From the NCBI GenBank assembly GCA_000619965.1, contig JHVD01000008.1:62001-126000 (forward strand): a stretch of 64,000 nucleotides of DNA. The letters run 5' to 3'. Below are positions 43,166 to 54,542 of this stretch, one piece after another. The notes below the pieces were generated by a model. It was not told the origin of the DNA. It saw only the letters and a program-made list of their open reading frames with translations, and searched no databases. The position numbers and the translations under genes were made by a program. How positions within the stretch are numbered: the first letter of the stretch is position 1; the number at the start of each line of letters is the position of its first letter. The stretch comes from Propionibacteriaceae bacterium P6A17. Lineage in GTDB: Bacteria; Actinomycetota; Actinomycetes; Propionibacteriales; Propionibacteriaceae.

Positions 43166-43171
43166 TAAAGT
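43166..43171 (+). promoter_or_regulatory. -10-like TAAAGT before sdhC
   Basis: TAAAGT ends 7 nt before the sdhC GTG at 43179, in a 126-bp region that is unusually AT-rich for this window. A further promoter with TTGTCA at 43069-43074 is possible. Confidence 0.45.
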
Positions 43172-43178
43172 ACGCCCC

Positions 43179-43892
43179 GTGACGACAACATTGACGATTC
43201 ATCAGCGAGCGGCGCGCTCGACTGTGGTCAAGAAGTTCACCATGGCGGTGACCGGCTTGATCATGATCGGCTTCCTGCTCATGCACATGTACGGCAACCT
43301 GAAGATGTTCATCGGTGCCGAAGCCTTCGACCACTACGCACACTGGTTGAAGGGCGCAACGGAAGACGGCGGCATCCTGTACCCGATCATGCCCGCGGGC
43401 ACGTTCATCTGGGTGTTCCGCTTCGTCCTCGTGCTCGCGGTCATCCTGCACATGTACTGCGCGCTGGATCTCACGCGGCGCTCGCGTCAGGCGGCCGGTC
43501 GCGGGTACCAGCACAAGACCCGCCTGGCGCAGACCTACGCAGCGCGCACGATGCGTTGGGGCGGCGTGATCGTGCTGCTCGGTCTGATCGTGCACCTCCT
43601 GCAGTTCACGATCATCCCGTCGTCGTTCTACGAGGGTGGCGCCGAGAGCCCCTACAAGATGGTGCTGCACGCGTTCGGCCAGGTCTGGTTCGTGCTCATC
43701 TACGCGGTGTGGATGGCGCTCGTGTGCCTGCACATCCGCCACGGTTTCTGGAGCGCGTTCGCCACGCTGGGCCTGAACCTCTCGCCGCGTTCGCGGGGCA
43801 TCCTCAACGGCCTCGCGGTCTTCGTCGCAGTGGTGCTCTACGTCGGCTTCATGATCATGCCGGTGTCCGTGCTCTTCGGTTGGATTGGGTGA
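43179..43892 (+). CDS. sdhC: Succinate dehydrogenase cytochrome b subunit (five-helix type)
   Basis: Membrane anchor of succinate:menaquinone oxidoreductase, 237 aa with five hydrophobic helices, as in the di-haem, single-anchor type of complex II. His residues in membrane segments ([29 protein letters not shown] and [11 protein letters not shown]) are candidate haem ligands. The GTG start at 43179 gives [20 protein letters not shown]; a -10-like hexamer lies 7 nt before it and no ribosome site is visible. Confidence 0.92.
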   Translation: MTTTLTIHQRAARSTVVKKFTMAVTGLIMIGFLLMHMYGNLKMFIGAEAFDHYAHWLKGATEDGGILYPIMPAGTFIWVFRFVLVLAVILHMYCALDLTRRSRQAAGRGYQHKTRLAQTYAARTMRWGGVIVLLGLIVHLLQFTIIPSSFYEGGAESPYKMVLHAFGQVWFVLIYAVWMALVCLHIRHGFWSAFATLGLNLSPRSRGILNGLAVFVAVVLYVGFMIMPVSVLFGWIG

Positions 43893-43896
43893 AAAC

Positions 43897-45887
<1,991 letters not shown>

Positions 45888-45891
<4 letters not shown>

Positions 45892-46637
45892 AGCTGAAGC
45901 TGCGTATCTGGCGTCAGGCCTCCACCAATGCTCAGGGCAGCATGGTGGAGTACCGCCTCGACGGCGTCTCCGAGGACATGTCGTTCCTCGAGATGCTCGA
46001 CATGCTCAACGAGCAGCTGACCGAGAAGAACGAGGAACCCGTTGCGTTCGACCACGACTGCCGTGAGGGCATCTGCGGCATGTGTTCGCTCGTGATCAAC
46101 GGTGTCGCACACGGCCCGGAGGTCACCACGACCTGCCAGCTCCACATGCGTTCGTTCTCCGACGGAGCGACGATCGACATCGAGCCCTGGCAGGCCGGAC
46201 CGTTCCCGGTCATCAAGGACCTCGTCGTGGACCGCACGGCCCTCGACCGGATCATCCAGGCCGGCGGGTTCATCTCGTCGAACACCGGTTCCGCCCCCGA
46301 CGCGCACGCCACCCCGGCGCCCAAGCGCGAGGCGGACACCGCGTTCGACAACGCGACCTGCATCGGCTGCGGCGCCTGCGTGGCGGCGTGCCCGAACAGC
46401 TCGGCGATGCTCTTCACCTCTGCGAAGATCTCGCACCTGGCGCTGCTCCCGCAGGGCCAGCCCGAGCGCTACCGTCGCGTGAAGTCCATGATCGCGGCAC
46501 ACGACGAGGAGGGCTTCGGCAACTGCACCAACATCGGCGAGTGCGCGGCGGTGTGCCCCAAGGGCATCCCGCTGGAGTCCATCTCCCGCCTGAACCGTGA
46601 CCTCATGAAGGCCATGTTCAAGGGCGACGGCAAGTAA
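45888..46637 (+). CDS. sdhB: Succinate dehydrogenase / fumarate reductase iron-sulfur subunit
   Basis: Carries electrons from FAD to the quinone site, 249 aa. [2Fe-2S] ligands C58, C63, C66 and C83 ([16 protein letters not shown]); [4Fe-4S] ligands C158, C161, C164 ([12 protein letters not shown]); remaining cluster cysteines C168, C213, C219 and C223. GTG start overlaps the sdhA stop (GTGA). A very strong hairpin follows. Confidence 0.96.
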
Positions 46638-46653
46638 TCGCCAGCAATCTGCT

Positions 46654-46693
46654 GCGCGAGGGGCGGCGGGCTTCGGCCCGCCGCCCCTCGCGC
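46654..46693 (+). terminator. Terminator of sdhCAB
   Basis: A perfect 18-bp stem (46654-46671 with 46676-46693), closed by a C(TTCG)G tetraloop, starting 16 nt after the sdhB stop. No U-tract, but the stem is extremely stable. Confidence 0.8.
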
Positions 46694-46743
46694 CTCCCTG
46701 CCCCTCGATGCGGCGAGTTTCGCCGTCGCGGCCCAGATCTGGC

Positions 46744-46866
46744 AGAATGGCCCATCGGTGCTCGTCGAGCACCCGACGATGCGTTCGGCTCCTGCCGCAG
46801 GGGGGTCGTCCGGCGCATCGGGGACACGACTGACGCGGTGGCCTGCGGCACTGACGAGGACACATC
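46744..46866 (+). promoter_or_regulatory. rplS promoter and structured leader
   Basis: CAGAAT near 46743-46748 is a possible -10 box. GGTGCTC/GAGCACC forms a hairpin (46757-46773). TGCCGCAGG (46793-46801) can pair with CCTGCGGCA (46842-46850), a long-range stem ending just before the GAGG site. A ribosomal-protein leader is plausible. Confidence 0.4.
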
Positions 46867-47217
46867 ATGACCAACCAGATCATCCGGGACCTGGACAAGC
46901 GCTCCATGCGCGACGACCTGCCCGAGTTCCGCGCCGGCGACTCCGTCAAGGTGCACGTCAAGGTCGTCGAGGGCAACCGCTCTCGCGTCCAGGTCTTCGC
47001 TGGCGTCGTCATCGCGAAGAACGCGGGCGGCATCCAGGAGGCCTTCACCGTGCGCAAGGTGAGCTTCGGCGTCGGCGTCGAGCGCACCTTCCCGCTCCAC
47101 AGCCCCATCATCGAGAAGATCGAGGTCGAGCGTCGCGGCGACGTCCGTCGCGCGAAGCTGTACTACCTGCGCGGGCTGCGCGGCAAGGCGGCCAAGATCA
47201 AGGAGAAGCGCGTCTGA
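46867..47217 (+). CDS. rplS: 50S ribosomal protein L19
   Basis: Large-subunit protein at the 30S-50S interface, 116 aa. [20 protein letters not shown] and [20 protein letters not shown] are the family core. GAGG precedes the ATG. It is flanked by a structured leader and its own terminator. Confidence 0.97.
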   Translation: MTNQIIRDLDKRSMRDDLPEFRAGDSVKVHVKVVEGNRSRVQVFAGVVIAKNAGGIQEAFTVRKVSFGVGVERTFPLHSPIIEKIEVERRGDVRRAKLYYLRGLRGKAAKIKEKRV

Positions 47218-47240
47218 GGCGCACTGCCGGCAGATCCATG

Positions 47241-47278
47241 CGGGGCCACGGGGAGCGATCCCTGTGGCCCCGTCGTTT
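47241..47278 (+). terminator. Terminator of rplS
   Basis: A 14-bp stem (47241-47254 with 47259-47272, one G-T pair) with a GCGA tetraloop, followed by CGTTT. Confidence 0.8.
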
Positions 47279-47283
47279 CCGGC

Positions 47284-47289
47284 TACCAT
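47284..47289 (+). promoter_or_regulatory. -10-like TACCAT before lepB
   Basis: TACCAT ends 8 nt before the lepB GTG at 47298. Leaderless-type. Confidence 0.4.
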
Positions 47290-47297
47290 GGCTTCTT

Positions 47298-48089
47298 GTG
47301 AACGACGAGCAGCCCGACGAGACCAGCGACACCACCGGCGCCAACGAGCGGCCGCGAAGCCTGGTGCAGCGGCTGGTCGGCTGGGTGGCCGAGGGCGCCA
47401 TCATCATCGTCGGGGCCGTGATCATCGCGGCGCTGCTGCGGACGTTCGTCGCGCAGATGTTCGTCATCCCGTCCGGCTCCATGGAGCACACCATCGAGGT
47501 CGGCGACCGGGTCGTGGTGTCGAAGTTCGGGGGTTTCCAGCGCGGGGATGTCGTCGTGTTCCGCGACCCGGGCGGCTGGCTCAACATCGAAAAGCAGGAG
47601 CCGGGCCCCGTCCAGCAGGCGCTGGAGTTCGTCGGGATCCTGCCAAACAGCGGTCAGGATCACCTCATCAAGCGCGTCATCGGTCTGCCCGGCGACCATG
47701 TCCGGCTCGGCGACGACGGCCGGATCGAGATCAACGGCGTGTCGATCGACGAGTCGGCCTACCTGTATGCGCAGGACGGGGTGCAGGTCGCGGCGGCGAC
47801 GGTGCCGTTCGACATCGTCGTGCCGAAGGATCGCCTGTTCGTCATGGGCGACCACCGCAACTCGTCGGGTGATTCGCGGTGCCGCCTGGCGAATGTCACG
47901 CAGGGCGAGGCCCCGGGATCGGCGGCCTTCGTGCCCGTCGATCACGTCGTCGGGGCGGCAGTGGCGATCGTCGCCCCGCTCGATCGGTTGGCGACGTTCA
48001 ACGTCCCGCTCGTCTTCGCGCAGGTCCCTGCCCCCGCCGAGCCGGCCCCCGATCGGCCGGTGCTGAACCACGTCGAGCCGGGCTGCTGA
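47298..48089 (+). CDS. lepB: Signal peptidase I
   Basis: Cleaves signal peptides from exported proteins at the membrane outer face. It is 263 aa: short acidic N-terminus, one membrane helix (about 32-50), catalytic S61 in VIPSGSMEHT and K125 in LIKRVIGLPGD, box MGDHRNSSGDSR, and a Pro-rich tail. The GTG start at 47298 lies just after the rplS terminator. It overlaps rnhB by one base. Confidence 0.95.
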   Translation: MNDEQPDETSDTTGANERPRSLVQRLVGWVAEGAIIIVGAVIIAALLRTFVAQMFVIPSGSMEHTIEVGDRVVVSKFGGFQRGDVVVFRDPGGWLNIEKQEPGPVQQALEFVGILPNSGQDHLIKRVIGLPGDHVRLGDDGRIEINGVSIDESAYLYAQDGVQVAAATVPFDIVVPKDRLFVMGDHRNSSGDSRCRLANVTQGEAPGSAAFVPVDHVVGAAVAIVAPLDRLATFNVPLVFAQVPAPAEPAPDRPVLNHVEPGC

Positions 48090-48730
48090 TGCCCCGGCTC
48101 GGACGCGGGGCCTACGCGTACGAGCGGCTCCTCGAGCGTTCGGGGCTGGGCCCGGTGGCCGGTGCCGACGAGGCGGGCCGCGGCGCGAGCGCCGGCCCGC
48201 TGGTGGCCGCGGCCGTCGTGCTGTCTCCGAAGCACCCCATCGCAGGGCTGGACGACTCCAAGCGGCTCACGCGCGCGCGGCGCGAGCGGCTGCACGACGA
48301 GATCCTCGAGCGTGCGGCCGCGGTCGCCGTCGCGCAGGTCTCGCCTGCCGAGTGCGACCGCCTGGGCATGCACCACGCCGACCTGCACGGCCTGCGTCGC
48401 GCGGTCGGCAGGCTCGCGGTGCGGCCGGGCTTCGTGCTCACCGACGGCTTTCCCGTCGACGGGCTCGGCGTGCCCGGGCTAGCCATGTGGAAAGGCGATC
48501 AGGTGGCGGCCTGCGTGAGCGCCGCGTCCATCGTCGCGAAGGTGACCAGGGATCGTCTCATGGTGGCCTTGGCCGAAGAGTTCCCAGGCTACGGCTTCGA
48601 GATCCACAAGGGCTACAACACGGCCGTCCATCAGGAGGCGCTCGAGAGGCTGGGGCCGTCGTCGCAGCACCGTTGGTGCTTCGCCAACGTTCGCGCGGCC
48701 GCCGGTGCGCCACTAGACTCGGGCGCATGA
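48089..48730 (+). CDS. rnhB: Ribonuclease HII
   Basis: Removes ribonucleotides and RNA primers from DNA-RNA hybrids. It is 213 aa. VAGADEAGRGASAGPLVAAA has catalytic D27 and E28; GLDDSKRLT, VLTDGFPVDG and ASIVAKVTRDRLM are the other conserved blocks. It is coupled to lepB and to the DUF2469 gene (ATGA). Confidence 0.96.
   Translation: MPRLGRGAYAYERLLERSGLGPVAGADEAGRGASAGPLVAAAVVLSPKHPIAGLDDSKRLTRARRERLHDEILERAAAVAVAQVSPAECDRLGMHHADLHGLRRAVGRLAVRPGFVLTDGFPVDGLGVPGLAMWKGDQVAACVSAASIVAKVTRDRLMVALAEEFPGYGFEIHKGYNTAVHQEALERLGPSSQHRWCFANVRAAAGAPLDSGA
48714..48719 (+). promoter_or_regulatory. -10-like TAGACT inside rnhB
   Basis: TAGACT ends 7 nt before the DUF2469 ATG at 48727, inside the 3' end of rnhB. 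Possible internal leaderless promoter. Confidence 0.35.
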
Positions 48731-49035
48731 GCGCCGAGGACCTGGACGAGTACGAATCCAAGCTCGAACTCGAGCTGTATCGCGAGTACAAGGATGTCGT
48801 GGGCATCTTCACTTACGCGGTGGAGACGGAGCGTCGGTTCTACCTCTGCAACGCCGTGGACCTCAAGGTGCGTACCGAGGGAGGCGACGTGTACTACGAG
48901 GTGTCCATGGGTGATGCCTGGGTGTGGGACATGTACCGGCCGGCCCGCTTCGTGAAGTCGGCGAAGGTGCTCACCTTCCGTGATGTGTCGATCGAGGAGA
49001 TCGCGCACCAGGAGCTGGAGATTCCCGAGCGCTGA
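48727..49035 (+). CDS. DUF2469 protein
   Basis: A 102-aa acidic protein of the actinobacterial DUF2469 family, normally next to rnhB (as in M. tuberculosis Rv2901c). Landmarks are EDLDEYESKLELELYREYKD and FYLCNAVDLKVR. Function is unknown. It overlaps rnhB by 4 bp and also has its own -10-like hexamer. Confidence 0.9.
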   Translation: MSAEDLDEYESKLELELYREYKDVVGIFTYAVETERRFYLCNAVDLKVRTEGGDVYYEVSMGDAWVWDMYRPARFVKSAKVLTFRDVSIEEIAHQELEIPER

Positions 49036-49125
49036 CGCCTCCGGGCACACATTGCTCGATTTTCCCCTGTGGAAAAGCGGGTGAAAGGCGGTCCAGGTCA
49101 CCCATCACGATGATGGAGGTGGCCA

Positions 49126-49500
49126 ATGGTTCGGCAAGGAAAGGTGTCGCGGGCGCTCGGCTCACACGGAGAGCAGCTCGCGGCGGAGTATCTGCAGGCG
49201 CAGGGGATGGAGATCCTCGAGCGCAATTGGCGATGTGCCGAGGGTGAGCTCGACATCATCGCCTACGACGCCCCCGCGGATGCGCTGGTATTCGTCGAGG
49301 TCAAGACGAAGTCGGGGCCCGGTTTCGGGCATCCGCTGGAGGCGATCACCGTCGCCAAGGCGCGGCGGCTGTACCGGCTTGCGCTGTTGTGGGTCGACGA
49401 CCGGCGTCGGCGGGCTCGCGTGTTGCGGGTGGATGGCGTGGGTGTCCTGTTCGGTGGGCAGGTGCCGGAGATCACGCATGTCAGGGGGATCGCAGCATGA
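49126..49500 (+). CDS. YraN/UPF0102-family protein
   Basis: A 124-aa protein with a predicted restriction-endonuclease-like fold: GEQLAAEYLQAQG, NWRCAEGELDIIAYD and LVFVEVKTKSG carry the conserved E-D-ExK arrangement. Activity is unproven. It precedes comM and dprA, the usual context. A GGAGG site lies upstream, and the stop overlaps the comM start. Confidence 0.9.
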   Translation: MVRQGKVSRALGSHGEQLAAEYLQAQGMEILERNWRCAEGELDIIAYDAPADALVFVEVKTKSGPGFGHPLEAITVAKARRLYRLALLWVDDRRRRARVLRVDGVGVLFGGQVPEITHVRGIAA

Positions 49501-51023
49501 GCGCCACCACCTGGTGCATCGCGCTGCAGGGGCTCGAAGGGGCCCGCGTCGAGGTCGAGGCCGCGACGACGATGAACCTGCCGCGCACGATCTTCGTGGG
49601 CCTTCCCGACGCCGCTCTGAATGAGGCGAAGGAGCGCGTCAAGCATGGCGTGAAGGCGGCGGGTCGGAAGTGGCCGGACGGCGTCGTCACGGTCAACTTG
49701 TCCCCGGGCTCCGTGCACAAGCACGGGACGCATTTCGATCTCGCGATCGCCGTCGCAGCGATGTCCGTCGACGAGCGCAACGAGGTTGCGCGGCCGCTGC
49801 TCGCCGACACCGTCTTGTTTGGTGAGTTGGGTCTGGATGGTCGGGTCAGGCCGGTGCGCGGGATCATCCCGTTGCTGCTGGCAGCCTCGCGGCACGGCTT
49901 CGAGCGAGCCGTCGTGCCCGCTGCCCAATTGGCGGAGGCGGAGCTGGTCCCCGGCATCACGGTATGGGGGGTGGCGCACCTGCACGAGGTGCTGGAAGTC
50001 CTCGCTGGCCGGCCGGTGCTGCACTCCGTGCCGCAGGCGCAGCCGGACGAGGCTGCGCCCGCGTCGCCGGACCTGAGTGACGTGCGCGGCAACGAGGAGG
50101 CCCGCTTCGCGCTGGAGGTGGCGGCCGCCGGCAGGCATCACCTCTTCCTGCACGGCCCGCCGGGTGTCGGCAAGACGATGCTGGCCTCGCGACTGCCCAG
50201 CATCCTGCCGCCCCTGGCGCCGTCCGAGGCGATCGAGGTCTCCGCCATCCACTCGCTGGCCGGCGAGCGGCTCGATGGCGGGCTGATCACGCGACCACCA
50301 TTCCAGGATCCCCACCACACCGCGAGCCGCCAGAGTCTCGTCGGTGGCGGCGGCGGAGGCGAGATCAGGCCAGGAGCCGTGAGCTTGGCGCACCGGGGTG
50401 TGCTGTTCCTCGACGAGGGTCCCGAATTCGGGCAGAAGACCCTCGAATCGCTGCGCGTGCCGCTGGAGAATGGGTATGTGAGCATCGGGAGGGCGATGCA
50501 GCAGGTGCGGTTCCCCGCACGGTTCCAGCTCGTGCTGGCTGCGAATCCGTGTCCGTGCGGTAGCCATGGGGTGGCGGGCAAGGAGTGCTCCTGCCCACCA
50601 TTTCGAGTGCGCCAGTACCAGGACCGCCTCAGTGGGCCCATCCTCGACCGCGTCGACATCATGCTCCAGATGCCCGCCGTCACCCGGTTCATGGAGGTGG
50701 ACGGGCCGGTGCCGGAATCGAGCGCCGTCGTGCTGTCCCGCGTCCTGGAGGCGCGCGAGCGGCAGGCCCGACGCCTGGCGGAGACGCCGTGGACCACCAA
50801 CAACGAGGTCCCCGGATCCTACCTCCGCTCCGAGCTCCCGCTGCCCGATGCCAGTCCGATCAACAGGGCCCTGGCGCTCGGGAAGCTCACGTCGCGGGGC
50901 GTCGACAAGGTGCTACGAGTGGCGTGGACGCTCGCAGATCTCGCGGGCAAGGAAGCGGTGGGCAGCACCGAGCTCATGGCTGCGATGCGGCTGCGCCTGG
51001 GCGATGCGGCAAGGGCGGCGTGA
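49497..51023 (+). CDS. comM: YifB/ComM-family AAA+ Mg-chelatase-like ATPase
   Basis: Hexameric helicase that extends branch migration during natural transformation in species studied (ComM). It is 508 aa: N-terminal Lon-like domain (about 1-190), AAA+ core with Walker A GPPGVGKT (220-227) and Walker B GVLFLDEGPEF, a cysteine cluster (NPCPCGSHG and ECSCPP), and a C-terminal Mg_chelatase_C domain. It sits with dprA, suggesting a DNA-processing pair. Confidence 0.93.
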   Translation: MSATTWCIALQGLEGARVEVEAATTMNLPRTIFVGLPDAALNEAKERVKHGVKAAGRKWPDGVVTVNLSPGSVHKHGTHFDLAIAVAAMSVDERNEVARPLLADTVLFGELGLDGRVRPVRGIIPLLLAASRHGFERAVVPAAQLAEAELVPGITVWGVAHLHEVLEVLAGRPVLHSVPQAQPDEAAPASPDLSDVRGNEEARFALEVAAAGRHHLFLHGPPGVGKTMLASRLPSILPPLAPSEAIEVSAIHSLAGERLDGGLITRPPFQDPHHTASRQSLVGGGGGGEIRPGAVSLAHRGVLFLDEGPEFGQKTLESLRVPLENGYVSIGRAMQQVRFPARFQLVLAANPCPCGSHGVAGKECSCPPFRVRQYQDRLSGPILDRVDIMLQMPAVTRFMEVDGPVPESSAVVLSRVLEARERQARRLAETPWTTNNEVPGSYLRSELPLPDASPINRALALGKLTSRGVDKVLRVAWTLADLAGKEAVGSTELMAAMRLRLGDAARAA

Positions 51024-51024
51024 C

Positions 51025-52125
51025 ATGGACGAACGTGTGGCACGCATGGCGCTGTGCGCCGTCGGGCATCTCGCGTCGCCGGCGTTGGCCGAGCTCGTGG
51101 CGCAGGAGGGAGCCGAGTGGGTGTGGGCGTCGCTCAAACAGGCGGGGGAGTCGAGCGCGTTGTCGCGGCGGGCGCAGGTCGTCGACCTCGCGGAGATCGA
51201 GCGACTCACGGTGCGGTGCGGGGCGCGTTTCCTGATCCCGGGCGACGACGAGTGGCCGGCCGGATTGGCCAGCCTCGCGTCTGCGCTCGTCGGGCAGCAG
51301 GGCGGCGAGCCCTCGGGGCTGTGGGTGCGGGGGCGCCGGCTCGAGGATACGGACAAGGGCGTTGCCCTGGTGGGGGCGAGGGCGGCGTCGCAGTACGGGG
51401 AGCACGTGGCGATGGAATTGGCGGCGGACCTGGCCGCGCTCGGACGCCCGATCATCTCGGGGCTCGCCTACGGGATCGACGCCGCCGCCCACCGTGGCGC
51501 GCTCTCCGTCGGAGGGCCGACGGTGGCGGTCGTCGCCAGCGGGGTGGATCAGCCCTACCCGGCGGGCAACGCCGGGTTGGCGACGATGATCGGGCGACGG
51601 GGGACCATCGTCTCCGAGGTGCCGCCCGGCACCAGCCCCACCAGACCCGCGTTCCTGGCGCGCAACCGGTTGATCGCTGCCCTCGGTGCGGGCATCGTCG
51701 TCGTGGAGGCGGCGCTGCGTTCGGGGGCCAAGAACACTGCGGCGTGGGGCAATGAGATCGGGCGCGTCGTGATGGCGGTGCCCGGGCCCGTGACCTCGTC
51801 GACGTCGCAGACACCGCACCGGCTGATCCGCGACGGGCAGGCGGTGCTCGTCACCGATTCCCGGGACGTGCGGGAGTTGCTCGACCCCCTGGGCACCGTC
51901 GAGGAGGCGCCGCGCAGGGGCGAGGACGTGCCGCTGGACCGCCTCTCGGAGGACCAGCGCACGGTCCGTGAGGCGTTCGAGGTGGGCGAGGAAGTGGGTG
52001 CGGGGACCATCGCCCGACGCACGGGCTTGCCGATGGCAGTGTGTCTCGCCACCTTGGAGGAGCTGGCCCAGGACCGGTGGATCGAGGAGGGGGAGTCCGG
52101 TGGCTGGTGCCTACCGCATGCGTGA
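51025..52125 (+). CDS. dprA: DNA-processing protein DprA
   Basis: Loads RecA onto incoming single-stranded DNA in transformation; widely conserved even in non-competent species. It is 366 aa: N-terminal helical region, Rossmann-like domain (about 100-290) with GVALVGARAASQYG, ISGLAYGIDAAAHRGAL and VEAALRSGAKNTA, and a C-terminal winged-helix (DRLSEDQRTVREAF onward). The ATG is 1 bp after comM. It converges on the ECF operon with a 10-bp gap. Confidence 0.95.
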   Translation: MDERVARMALCAVGHLASPALAELVAQEGAEWVWASLKQAGESSALSRRAQVVDLAEIERLTVRCGARFLIPGDDEWPAGLASLASALVGQQGGEPSGLWVRGRRLEDTDKGVALVGARAASQYGEHVAMELAADLAALGRPIISGLAYGIDAAAHRGALSVGGPTVAVVASGVDQPYPAGNAGLATMIGRRGTIVSEVPPGTSPTRPAFLARNRLIAALGAGIVVVEAALRSGAKNTAAWGNEIGRVVMAVPGPVTSSTSQTPHRLIRDGQAVLVTDSRDVRELLDPLGTVEEAPRRGEDVPLDRLSEDQRTVREAFEVGEEVGAGTIARRTGLPMAVCLATLEELAQDRWIEEGESGGWCLPHA

Positions 52126-52135
52126 ACGGGCGATG

Positions 52136-52993
52136 TCAGCGCGCGGGCGCTGCCACGTCGGTGGTGACGCGCGCCATCCCCGATGCCCGACGCAGCACCA
52201 CCAGCAACGGCCTGCCCAAGATGAGCAGCGCCAGCGTCGTGGCAATCGCCCGGCCGGTGTCCCATCCGCCCGTCGAGGTGAGCAGGGTGAACCAGCCGAA
52301 GGCCAGCAGGTTCTGCGTGATCGGGGCCCCCGGCACGTAGTCCAAGGAGCCCGCGGGCACGCCCTCGACGCCGATGCCCGTGATCGTTGGCCAGAACCAC
52401 AGGTTCATGAGCAGGCCGTACACGTAGGCGCTGATGATGCCGAGGCCGATCAGCATCGCCAGCTCGGCTCGGCCGCGCACGCGCCGGGGCAGCAGCCCTG
52501 CGGCGAGTCCCACCCAGCCCGCACACATCATCTGGAAGGGCAGCCACGGCCCGACGCCCGCCGTCAACAGCGCCGAGGCGAACAGCGAAGTGTGCCCGAG
52601 CATGTAGCCGAATCCGGGGCCGAACACGCGTCCGGAGAGGATCAGCAGGAAGAAGACGCTCTCGAAGCCTGCGGTGCCCGCGCCCAGCGCCGGGCGGATC
52701 ACGGCATTGATCGCGGAGAGCACCCCCAGCATGGCAAGTGCCTTCGCGTCCAGCCCGCCGTCGGTGATCTGGGCGAGCACCAGCAGGAGGATCAGTGGCA
52801 GCATCGCCCCGAGGATGAACGGGGCGTCGGCCTGATGGTCGGGGGCGACATCCACCGCAGGCAGGATCAGCGGCCAGCCCAGCGCGAACAGCCCGAAGAA
52901 GGATGAAACGGCGATGAGCAGCCACGAACGCCACCCGAGCCGGACTCCGACGATGGGTGCTGGGATGTCGATCCGGTCATCCACGCGCGGCAT
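52136..52993 (-). CDS. ECF transporter substrate-binding (S) component, probably for cobalamin
   Basis: A 285-aa protein with about seven hydrophobic segments and the ECF S-component look (GTAGFESVFFLLILSGRVFG and GLLMNLWFWP). It is the last gene of a riboswitch-led operon, so cobalamin or another corrinoid is the likely substrate; that comes from context, since S components are too diverse to assign by eye. It starts inside the AA' gene (17-bp overlap). Confidence 0.8.
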   Translation of the reverse strand: MPRVDDRIDIPAPIVGVRLGWRSWLLIAVSSFFGLFALGWPLILPAVDVAPDHQADAPFILGAMLPLILLLVLAQITDGGLDAKALAMLGVLSAINAVIRPALGAGTAGFESVFFLLILSGRVFGPGFGYMLGHTSLFASALLTAGVGPWLPFQMMCAGWVGLAAGLLPRRVRGRAELAMLIGLGIISAYVYGLLMNLWFWPTITGIGVEGVPAGSLDYVPGAPITQNLLAFGWFTLLTSTGGWDTGRAIATTLALLILGRPLLVVLRRASGMARVTTDVAAPAR

Positions 52994-54542
52994 TGCAGAA
53001 CTCCTCCACCGTGAGCAGCGGGACGGGACTGGTCACCTTCGACACCTGCGTCGCCAGCAACTGGCTGGAGGCGAGGACGTCGCGGGCCGGGCCGTCGGAG
53101 ACCACCTCCCCCTCGGCCATGACGACCACCCGGTGACAGGTCGTCGCCGCCATCTCGACGTCGTGGGTGGCCACCAGCACCGCGCGCCCCGCCTGCGCCA
53201 TGTCGTCGATGATGCGGGCGAGCGTCGCCTTGGCCTGATAGTCGAGGCCACGTGTGGGCTCGTCGAGCAGCACGACGTCGGGGTTGCCCACCAGCTCGAC
53301 GGCCAGCACGACGGCGATCTTCTGCCCCTCGGAGAGGTCGCGCGGATGCGAGGCCATGTCGATGGTGGGCACGAGCGAGCGCAGCAGCGCCGCGGTCGTG
53401 CCGGGGGCGAGATCCGCCGCGGCGTCGCCGGCCCTGCATTCGGCCTCCACCGAGGTGAGGTAGAGCAGGTCCGAGGCGGTCTGCGGCACGAGGGAGATAC
53501 GACGGTCGCTGACGACCCGCCCTGCCGACTTGGTGCCGGCGCCTTGGATGGCCCACATGAGGCTCGACTTGCCGCAGCCATTGCGGCCCATCAGCGCGGT
53601 GACCTCCCCGCGATGCAGGGTGAGGTCCACGTCGCGCACGGCGACCACGCCGGGATATTCGACGACGATGCCCGTCGCCTCGAGCACCGGGTCGCCGGCC
53701 GTCGGGGCGGGCGGCAGCGGCGGAGGACTCTGCGTCCAGTCTCGACGCTGGGGCGCGGCCAGTCGTCGACCCTCACGAATCGTCAGCGGCAGCGGCTCCC
53801 ATCCTTGGCGCACCCCGAGTTCGACCAGCGGAGGCTTGATGGGGGCCTGGCGCAGAATCTGACGCACCGGGCCGTGGTGGACCGTCGCGTCGGGCTCCAC
53901 CAACAGCATGCTGTCGGCGAACTCGATCACTCGCTCCATGCGGTGCTCGGCCAGCAACACGGTGGTGCCGAGGTCGCGGACGAGCCTGGAGATCAACGCC
54001 AGCACCTCCTCTGCCGCGATCGGATCAAGGGCAGACGTGGGTTCGTCCAGTACCAACACCTTTGGTGCGCTGGCAATGACGCTCCCGATGGCCACCCGCT
54101 GCTGCTGCCCGCCGGAGAGGGTGCGCAGCGGGCGCCGTCGCAACTCCGCGATGCCGAGCAGATCGAGGGTCTCCTCGACGCGGCGGCGCATCTCCGCCTC
54201 GTCCACGCCGAGCTGCTCCATCGAGTAGGCGAGCTCCTCCTCGACGATGTCGGTCACGAATCCGGCCAGCGGGTCCTGACCGACGTATCCCACCGTCGTG
54301 GCGAGTTCGCGGGTGGGCAGGGTCGTGGTCTCGACGCCGTCGATGGTGATGCGCCCGGTGCGGGTGCCGCCGGTGAATCGGGGGACGAGATTGTTGACGC
54401 AGCCCAGCAACGTCGACTTGCCGGAGCCAGTGGGACCGATCACGAGGCACAGCTCGCCCTCCTCGATCTCGAAGGTCGCGGAGTCGAGCCGCAGGAGATC
54501 GCTGCTGGGATAGCGCAGAGTGACATCCTCGAAGCGGATCAT
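52977..54542 (-). CDS. ECF transporter energising ATPase, fused AA' type
   Basis: A 521-aa protein with two ABC ATPase domains in one chain, corresponding to EcfA and EcfA'. Domain 1: Walker A GPTGSGKST (about 35-43), signature LSGGQQQR, Walker B VLVLDEPTSALD. Domain 2: GRNGCGKSS, LSEGQKIAV, VVLLDEPTRGLD. The second signature is LSEGQ rather than LSGGQ. The ATG overlaps the T-component stop (ATGA). Confidence 0.93.
   Translation of the reverse strand: MIRFEDVTLRYPSSDLLRLDSATFEIEEGELCLVIGPTGSGKSTLLGCVNNLVPRFTGGTRTGRITIDGVETTTLPTRELATTVGYVGQDPLAGFVTDIVEEELAYSMEQLGVDEAEMRRRVEETLDLLGIAELRRRPLRTLSGGQQQRVAIGSVIASAPKVLVLDEPTSALDPIAAEEVLALISRLVRDLGTTVLLAEHRMERVIEFADSMLLVEPDATVHHGPVRQILRQAPIKPPLVELGVRQGWEPLPLTIREGRRLAAPQRRDWTQSPPPLPPAPTAGDPVLEATGIVVEYPGVVAVRDVDLTLHRGEVTALMGRNGCGKSSLMWAIQGAGTKSAGRVVSDRRISLVPQTASDLLYLTSVEAECRAGDAAADLAPGTTAALLRSLVPTIDMASHPRDLSEGQKIAVVLAVELVGNPDVVLLDEPTRGLDYQAKATLARIIDDMAQAGRAVLVATHDVEMAATTCHRVVVMAEGEVVSDGPARDVLASSQLLATQVSKVTSPVPLLTVEEFCNAARG

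Noticed and set aside
51025-52125. comM-dprA considered as evidence for a complete natural transformation system
   Set aside because: Both genes are widespread in non-transformable bacteria and no comEA, comEC or pilus gene is in the window.
52980-52993. ATG at 52978-52980 overlapping the ECF AA' stop, as start of the S component
   Set aside because: It is in a different reading frame from the S component; the in-frame ATG is at 52991-52993.
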